Shown here: positions 33,017 through 37,968 of the stretch, in pieces
How the letters are laid out: every line of letters starts with the position of its first letter
Numbering within the stretch: position 1 is the stretch's first letter
From: Saprospiraceae bacterium
GTDB lineage: Bacteria; Bacteroidota; Bacteroidia; Chitinophagales; Saprospiraceae
Reading direction: 5' to 3'
Length of the DNA: 37,968 nucleotides
NCBI GenBank assembly: GCA_021604865.1
Contig: BQJU01000067.1
Coordinates: 1-37,968 of the forward strand
Translations under genes and position numbers: made by a program
The notes under the pieces: model-generated
What the model was told of the DNA's origin: nothing
Seen by the model: only the letters and a program-made list of their open reading frames with translations
Databases searched by the model: none

Positions 33017-33964
33017 ATGAAAAACTTAAACTTGTCAAAAATCACTTTGTGGCTCCTTATTCTGGTGGCTTTCCACAGCTGTGGTTCTTTGAAATATTAC
33101 GATGAAGCCCAGAAAAATTTTAGCCTGGCGGCTGAAATGGAGATGAAAAAGAAGGGGAGAGACGCTTTGTCTACCGATTTGGTTACGCTGGAAGAACTCT
33201 ATCCCGGAGCCAAACCCGCCATTGTTAAAGATTCGTCGGTAATAAAATTGTATGAAGAAGCCTCCATCAGCCTGGGCAAGGCACTTAGCACACCGTCCAA
33301 GCTCAAAAATGCAAATTTCAACCTGATGGGTAACGCCATCTGCCTACAATCTTTGACCGCCTGGAAATTGGGAAACCCTCAGGAATCTCTGGACAAGAGT
33401 AAAGCGGCATTGAGGGAGTTGGAAAACACTAAAAAAGCGGCGCCCACCGACGAGCGCGACCTGACCATGATGACCGCCCTGCCTGGCATAATCGATCTGG
33501 AAATGGCTTATGACAGCATGGAACAGTTGAAAATCGAGCTAACCCAAAGACTAAAAACTGTCCAAGAAGCCTCTCCTACTGAAAAACAGGCTATTTTTGA
33601 CTATGCCCAAGCCCACTATCAACAATTTATTGCTAGTGGAGATGCAGAATCCGGGGTGCTTTTAAAAGCCATCTTGAAACTGGAAGAGGCCAAAACAAAA
33701 GCTGGCTCCGCACACCCTATTCAATCTTACCTGCTACAATCACAGTTGACCGGTATGAATACCTGGGCCATTGAACTTTCCGAAATTGATAATGCTGCCC
33801 GTGTACTCGGCCTGCGTGTTGCAGGTTCAGCTACCAAAACCTGGCTGGAAGATCAGCGTAAGGCCTATAAAAGTATCCGTGATGCCCACCTGCTAACGCT
33901 GGAAAAAATGCGGCCTAATGGCAAAGCTGATCCAGCTTATAAATTTTGGAAAAAACGACTCTAG
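33017..33964 (+). CDS. Helical lipoprotein paired with the giant repeat protein (unrecognised)
   Basis: 315 residues from the ATG at 33017; an upstream TTG (32996) would wrongly lengthen the signal. The signal ends LVAFHSC (C22). The mature part is helical with TPR-like pairs (NFSLAAEMEMKKKGRDALST, LYEEASISLGKALSTPSKL, LTAWKLGNPQESLDKSKAAL, IFDYAQAHYQQFIASGD, LEEAKTKAGSAHPIQSYLLQ). It probably faces the periplasm or outer membrane. Only 60 bp separates it from the giant gene, so co-transcription is likely, though the partner is cytosolic. No family recognised. Confidence 0.8.
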   Translation: MKNLNLSKITLWLLILVAFHSCGSLKYYDEAQKNFSLAAEMEMKKKGRDALSTDLVTLEELYPGAKPAIVKDSSVIKLYEEASISLGKALSTPSKLKNANFNLMGNAICLQSLTAWKLGNPQESLDKSKAALRELENTKKAAPTDERDLTMMTALPGIIDLEMAYDSMEQLKIELTQRLKTVQEASPTEKQAIFDYAQAHYQQFIASGDAESGVLLKAILKLEEAKTKAGSAHPIQSYLLQSQLTGMNTWAIELSEIDNAARVLGLRVAGSATKTWLEDQRKAYKSIRDAHLLTLEKMRPNGKADPAYKFWKKRL

Positions 33965-34098
33965 AAATCCGAATATCCATGCTTTATTGATAAAAGTTGG
34001 AGCCTTGATCTGGTCCTGCGTTACCACAAAATATGAACAAATGATCAAGTCTGCATATAGTTATTTTTTTTGATTTTTTTATGATTTTATGCTCAAAA

Positions 34099-34140
34099 TA
34101 AGGGCACAATCCGGTAAAATTGTCAACCTTTGTGCCCTTA
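34099..34140. promoter_or_regulatory. Perfect 11-bp inverted repeat upstream of cysC
   Basis: TAAGGGCACAA (34099-34109) is inverted at TTGTGCCCTTA (34130-34140), 20-nt loop. No T-run follows on plus; on minus only TTTT. It could be an operator for a dimeric regulator of the cys genes, a leader hairpin, or the 3' end of the preceding transcript. The half-site AAGGGCACAA also occurs once near 11327. Confidence 0.5.
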
Positions 34141-34188
34141 AAAATGTAGTTAGGGAAAATTTGGGAAACATATAATCCATAAAGAGCT

Positions 34189-34794
34189 TTGGAAAAAAAC
34201 ATCCATCCAATTTTTGACCGCCTGCTGAACCGGGCAGATCGGGAAGAGCGCTTAAATCAGCGGAGCAAGGTATTCTGGTTTACCGGACTATCGGGATCGG
34301 GAAAAAGTACGCTTGCCCAGGCTTTGGAGCGCCGGTTGTTTAATGAGGGGTATTTCCCTCAAGTACTTGATGGGGACAATATCCGGACAGGCCTCAATAA
34401 AAATCTTGGGTTTAGTGCCGAGGAGCGTACCGAAAATATTCGTCGTATTGCGGAACTCGGAAAACTGTACCTGAATAGTGGCATCGTGACGATTATTTCC
34501 TTCATCAGCCCTACCCGGGAAATTCGCCAAATGGCCAAAACCATCATCGGGGAAGCCGACTTTTTGGAAATATACATCAACGCATCACTGGAAGCCTGCG
34601 AAAAAAGAGATGTAAAGGGGCTGTATAAAAAAGCCCGCGCTGGTGAGATCAAAGATTTTACGGGCATTGATGCCCCTTATGAAGCACCCGAAAATCCCGC
34701 ACTTGAAATTCGTACTGACCAGTTGGATCTGCATGATTCAATTAGCAGTTTATATAATTTTATTGAGCCTATTATTGATTATGGGCGATTTTAG
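34189..34794 (+). CDS. cysC: Adenylylsulfate (APS) kinase
   Basis: 201 residues from a TTG start (MEKNIHPIFDRLLNRADREE); no usable ATG lies upstream of the domain. P-loop GLSGSGKST (33-41), DGDNIRTGLNKNLGFSAEER (61-80), the FISP motif (105-108, S107 at the site phosphorylated in some homologues), and KKARAGEIKDFTGIDAPYEA near the end are all APS-kinase signatures. It phosphorylates APS to PAPS. It leads cysC-cysD-cysN, with a 157-bp gap to cysD. Confidence 0.95.
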   Translation: MEKNIHPIFDRLLNRADREERLNQRSKVFWFTGLSGSGKSTLAQALERRLFNEGYFPQVLDGDNIRTGLNKNLGFSAEERTENIRRIAELGKLYLNSGIVTIISFISPTREIRQMAKTIIGEADFLEIYINASLEACEKRDVKGLYKKARAGEIKDFTGIDAPYEAPENPALEIRTDQLDLHDSISSLYNFIEPIIDYGRF

Positions 34795-34951
34795 AGGGAT
34801 GAATGGGAGGATTGTCGACTACTCAGGGCTCCGTCGACCGAAGGAAGAAATGGAGATAATGGAAAGGTGGAAATGCAAAAAAGATCCTTTCACCTACTCA
34901 CAATATCACTTTCTCACTACTATATATTTAATTATAAATTGTTAACTATAC

Positions 34952-35854
34952 ATGCAATATCATCTTAATCATCTAAAAGAATTAGAAGCCGAATCCATTT
35001 TTATTATTCGGGAAGTAGCTGCTCAATTCGAAAATCCGGTTTTGATGTTTTCCGGAGGCAAGGATTCCATCCTGATGACCCACCTGGCCATGAAAGCCTT
35101 TTATCCAGCACGTATACCCTTCCCTTTGTTGCATATAGATACGGGCCATAATTTCCAGGAAACCATTGAGTTTCGGGATCAAATGGTTGAAAAACTGGGT
35201 GCGCGACTGATTGTTGGCTCCGTACAGGAAGCTATTGATCAGGGATTGGTGACCGAGGAAAAAGGATTTAATGCCAGCCGCAATGGCTTGCAAACCACGG
35301 CTCTTTTGGAGGCTTTGGAAAAAGGCAAATTTGATGCCGCCCTCGGTGGTGCCCGCCGCGATGAAGAAAAAGCCCGTGCCAAAGAGCGTTTCTTTTCTCA
35401 CCGTGATGAATTTGGACAGTGGGATCCTAAAAACCAGCGCCCTGAATTGTGGAATCTCTTTAATGGCAAAAAACAATTTGGCGAACATTTCCGTGTTTTT
35501 CCCATCAGCAACTGGACCGAGTTGGATGTATGGCAGTACCTCGCAGCCGAAAAGGTGGAACTGCCTAATCTTTATTTTGCTCATACCCGCAAAGTATTTC
35601 TACGCGATGGCGTCTACCTGGCCGACACAGATTTTATTGCTAAAAGGCCTACTGAGGAAATCATTGACATGCAGGTCCGCTGCCGTACCATCGGCGATAT
35701 GACTTGTACCGGAGTATGGCCTTCATCGGCAACCACCATCGAAGGAATTATCGAAGAAGTCGCTACTACCCGTCAAACTGAACGCGGTGGGCGCACTGAT
35801 GACAAACGATCTGAAACATCGATGGAAGACCGTAAGAAACAAGGGTATTTTTAA
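34952..35854 (+). CDS. cysD: Sulfate adenylyltransferase subunit 2
   Basis: 300 residues. PP-loop ATP-pyrophosphatase motif SGGKDS (34-39), HIDTGHNFQETIEFRD, GGARRDEEKARAKERFFS, and RPELWNLFNGKKQFGEHFRV are typical CysD landmarks. With CysN it forms ATP sulfurylase, making APS from sulfate and ATP, the GTPase driving the unfavourable reaction. The ATG at 34952 directly precedes the conserved LxxLExESIxIxRE helix. cysN follows by 78 bp. Confidence 0.96.
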   Translation: MQYHLNHLKELEAESIFIIREVAAQFENPVLMFSGGKDSILMTHLAMKAFYPARIPFPLLHIDTGHNFQETIEFRDQMVEKLGARLIVGSVQEAIDQGLVTEEKGFNASRNGLQTTALLEALEKGKFDAALGGARRDEEKARAKERFFSHRDEFGQWDPKNQRPELWNLFNGKKQFGEHFRVFPISNWTELDVWQYLAAEKVELPNLYFAHTRKVFLRDGVYLADTDFIAKRPTEEIIDMQVRCRTIGDMTCTGVWPSSATTIEGIIEEVATTRQTERGGRTDDKRSETSMEDRKKQGYF

Positions 35855-35932
35855 ATAAAAATTTAAGCGTAAATGGTTTAAAGGTTGAGGGATATCCCCC
35901 ATAACCTTTGCATTTTGTCAAAACTAATCAGC

Positions 35933-37195
35933 ATGTCTACGACCACTCCATATACAGATTTACTTCGATTTACTACCGCCGGCAGCGTCGATGACGGTAA
36001 AAGTACGCTAATCGGCCGCCTGCTCTACGACAGCAAATCCATCTTTGAAGACCAGTACGAGGCCATCAAAGCTACAACCGAAAAGCGCGGCGAAGAGGGC
36101 GTCAATCTGGCATTGCTCACCGATGGGCTCAAAGCAGAAAGAGAGCAAGGCATCACCATTGATGTGGCTTATCGCTATTTTTCTACACCCCGACGCAAAT
36201 TCATCATTGCCGATACACCGGGTCACATTCAATATACCCGCAATATGGTCACTGGTGCCTCCACGGCTAATGTAGCGCTGGTACTGGTGGATGCCCGCCA
36301 CGGGATTATGGAACAAACACGTCGCCATGCTTTTATTGCCTCACTACTTCAGATTCCCCACCTGGTGGTTTGTATCAATAAGATGGACCTGGTGGATTAT
36401 GCTGAAGAGGCTTACGAGCGTATCAAGGAGGAATTTGCAGAATTCACCCATAAGCTGGATGTGAAAGACGTCCATTTTATTCCGATTTCTGCACTCAATG
36501 GCGACAACGTAGTAGACAAATCTACCAATATGCCATGGTATGGGGGTACTACCCTACTTTACTACCTGGAAAATGTGCATATCGGTAGTGATCACAATCT
36601 GATTGATTGCCGCTTCCCGGTCCAGTTTGTTATCCGCCCCAATACGGATGAATTTCATGATTATCGGGGTTATGCCGGCCGCATTGCCGGCGGGGTGATC
36701 AAAAAAGGGGATAAAGTGATGTTGCTACCTTCGGGATTTACTTCCAAGGTCGCTAAAATTGACACTTTTGATGGTGAGCTTGAAGAAGCCCATCCGCCAA
36801 TGTCCGTCACCGTACTGCTGGAAGACGATCTAGACCTGAGCCGTGGTGATATGATCGTGCGGGAAAATAATACGCCTACAGTCAGCCAGGATCTGGAAGT
36901 AATGGTTTGCTGGTTTCAGGATAAACCCCTACAGCCCAGCGGTAAATATACGATCCTTCACACCACTCAGGAAGTGCGTTGTGTCATCAAAGAGATTCGC
37001 TACAAACTGGACATCAACACCTTGCACCGAAACGAAACCGACAAACAAATCGGCATGAATGATATATCCAGGGTGGTCATTCGTACTACTAAACCTCTCT
37101 TTTACGATCCGTACCGCCGCAATCGCATTACAGGTAGTATCATTTTTGTGGATGAGGGAACGAATGAGACTTTGGGGGCTGGGATGATTATTTGA
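35933..37195 (+). CDS. cysN: Sulfate adenylyltransferase subunit 1 (GTPase)
   Basis: 420 residues from the ATG at 35933 (MSTTTPYTDLLRFTTAGSVD); the TTG at 35885 adds a non-conserved tail. G1 GSVDDGKST (17-25), G2 EQGITIDVAYRYF with T75, G3 DTPGH (94-98), G4 NKMD (149-152), G5 SALNG, then EF-Tu-like beta-barrel domains 2 and 3. It is the regulatory GTPase of ATP sulfurylase. It has no fused APS-kinase domain, consistent with the separate cysC. The TTTAGG-rich array begins within 10 bp of its stop. Confidence 0.95.
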   Translation: MSTTTPYTDLLRFTTAGSVDDGKSTLIGRLLYDSKSIFEDQYEAIKATTEKRGEEGVNLALLTDGLKAEREQGITIDVAYRYFSTPRRKFIIADTPGHIQYTRNMVTGASTANVALVLVDARHGIMEQTRRHAFIASLLQIPHLVVCINKMDLVDYAEEAYERIKEEFAEFTHKLDVKDVHFIPISALNGDNVVDKSTNMPWYGGTTLLYYLENVHIGSDHNLIDCRFPVQFVIRPNTDEFHDYRGYAGRIAGGVIKKGDKVMLLPSGFTSKVAKIDTFDGELEEAHPPMSVTVLLEDDLDLSRGDMIVRENNTPTVSQDLEVMVCWFQDKPLQPSGKYTILHTTQEVRCVIKEIRYKLDINTLHRNETDKQIGMNDISRVVIRTTKPLFYDPYRRNRITGSIIFVDEGTNETLGAGMII

Positions 37196-37196
37196 G

Positions 37197-37968
37197 GAGG
37201 GGTTAGTGGGTTTTAGGGGGATTGTGGACAAGAGGGACTGTAGTTGAAAATAGGTTTAGGAGGTTTAGAGAAGTTTAGAAGGTTTAGGGGCTGAAGTGGT
37301 GGGTTAGAATGGGATTGCTCTTTCCAGTTCTTCTAGTTTTTCCAATCCTTTTGGGAAAGCAGGTTTAGGAGGGGTGAAAAAGGTTTTAGGCGGTAGGTTT
37401 TAGGGCTTAGGAGAGTGTGGACAAGAGGAGCTGTAGGGTTGGATTGGGTTTAGAAAGGTTTAGGAGGTTTAGGGCGAATTAGAGAATAAAGCCTGTGGGT
37501 GTTTGAAAGGTTTAAATAGGTTAGATGCTCTGCGTCAGGAAGTCTTCTCGGAAGCCAGCTATGGGAAAATTTTAGATCATTGATTTTCAGGTCTCAGGTA
37601 AAATGACCACAAAGTGGTCAAATTATGTTAGCACAAAACAGACCGTGCATTTTCGACTACAGCGTAGTCGCAGTATAGACAAAGCCGAATCATGTGTTGG
37701 GTTTTAGGGCTTAGGCGGTAGGTTTTAGATGGAGTTTGAAAAAGAGGACCTGTAGGGGGGGATTGGTTTAGAGGGGTTTAGGGGCTGAAGTGGTGGGTTA
37801 GAATGGAATTGCTCTTTCCAGTTCTTCCAGTTTTTCCTGTTCTTTTGGGAAAGCAGGTTTAGGAGGGGTTAGGAAGGTTTTAGGCGGTAGGTTTTAGGGC
37901 TTAGGAGAGTGTGGACAAGAGGGACTGTAGGGTTGGATTCGGTTTAGAAAGGTTTAGGAGGTTTAGGG
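37197..37968 (+). repeat. TTTAGG-rich intergenic repeat array 3' of cysN (about 180-190-bp units)
   Basis: Units carry GGCGGTAGGTTTTAGGGC, TGTGGACAAGAGGGACTGTAG, GGTTTAGGAGGTTTAGG, GAAGTGGTGGGTTAGAATGG and GCTCTTTCCAGTTCTTC in that order. The GGACAAGAG-type core occurs at about 37226, 37419, a degenerate copy near 37741, and 37913. The second unit is interrupted at about 37480-37695 by unrelated sequence including the double-palindrome repeat. The family matches the array after porX, reverse complemented. The array runs off the window. No gene is seen in this 770-bp stretch. Confidence 0.9.
37603..37672 (+). repeat. Dispersed double-palindrome repeat, copy 2
   Basis: Palindromes GACCAC-AAA-GTGGTC (37605-37619) and GACTAC-AGC-GTAGTC (37655-37669) are separated by a 35-nt spacer. 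The whole aligns with the reverse complement of 3709-3777. Here it lies inside an insertion within the TTTAGG array. Confidence 0.7.

Noticed and set aside
33984-34202. 72-codon minus-strand open frame upstream of cysC
   Set aside because: Covers the inverted repeat and A/T tracts and overlaps the cysC start; no support.
1-37968. tRNA, rRNA, CRISPR arrays, riboswitches of known class
   Set aside because: I looked for cloverleaf ends, GTTC-type T-loops, regularly spaced short repeats and familiar riboswitch cores and saw none; the repeats present do not have CRISPR spacing.

Overview
The window looks like a chromosomal segment of a Bacteroidota bacterium, probably of the Saprospiria (Haliscomenobacter/Lewinella-like). 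The evidence is a PorX-type response regulator of type IX secretion, many secreted proteins and lipoproteins with short Bacteroidota-style signals, several promoters matching TAnnTTTG, few Shine-Dalgarno sequences, frequent TTG/GTG starts, a DUF6427-like membrane protein and a TonB-domain lipoprotein. The lineage is inferred from these family traits; no 16S or marker search was possible.

Layout. 1-680: the N-terminus of an IS256-type transposase runs off the left edge and abuts an array of about 100-bp TTTAGG-rich repeats lying just 3' of porX. 679-3687: porX (minus) faces a divergent HD-domain phosphohydrolase. 3944-7971: an ECF sigma factor leads a same-strand run of a small soluble protein, a small one-helix membrane protein, an MscS-like channel, a secreted barrel-like protein and a membrane-anchored Cache-like sensor. 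A second MscS channel follows on the minus strand. 9435-12433: MFS exporter, YciI/muconolactone-isomerase-like protein, multi-pass membrane protein. 12657-16586: a stand-alone DsbD-alpha domain protein, a DsbD with two further alpha domains, and a cytochrome c lipoprotein. 16904-18741: two cell-envelope proteins. 18900-20270: an AT-rich island with two unrecognised small genes. 20378-23582: TonB-domain lipoprotein, DUF4142-like lipoprotein, membrane class III nucleotide cyclase, GNAT acetyltransferase. 24199-28578: argB-argD-argC-argJ, the acetyl-cycle core of arginine synthesis. 28745-33964: a 1403-residue cytosolic protein built on four tandem repeats of about 261 residues, followed by a lipoprotein; this pair is the best candidate here for something undescribed. 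34189-37195: cysC-cysD-cysN, making APS and PAPS. 37196-37968: a second TTTAGG-rich repeat array.

Intergenic space is unusually structured. TTTAGG-rich repeats start right after the stop codons of porX, the 17761-18741 gene and cysN, always in the same orientation relative to the gene. A dispersed repeat of about 70 bp carrying two small palindromes occurs at 3709-3777 and again at 37603-37672, where it lies inside the second array. Two long nested inverted-repeat elements (9139-9336 and 23942-24119) and two short relatives of the first (15939-15990, 28633-28716) look like MITE/REP-type elements. Intrinsic terminators are visible at 7336-7381, 20282-20357 (minus strand) and 11133-11187 (minus strand, with no recognised gene feeding it).
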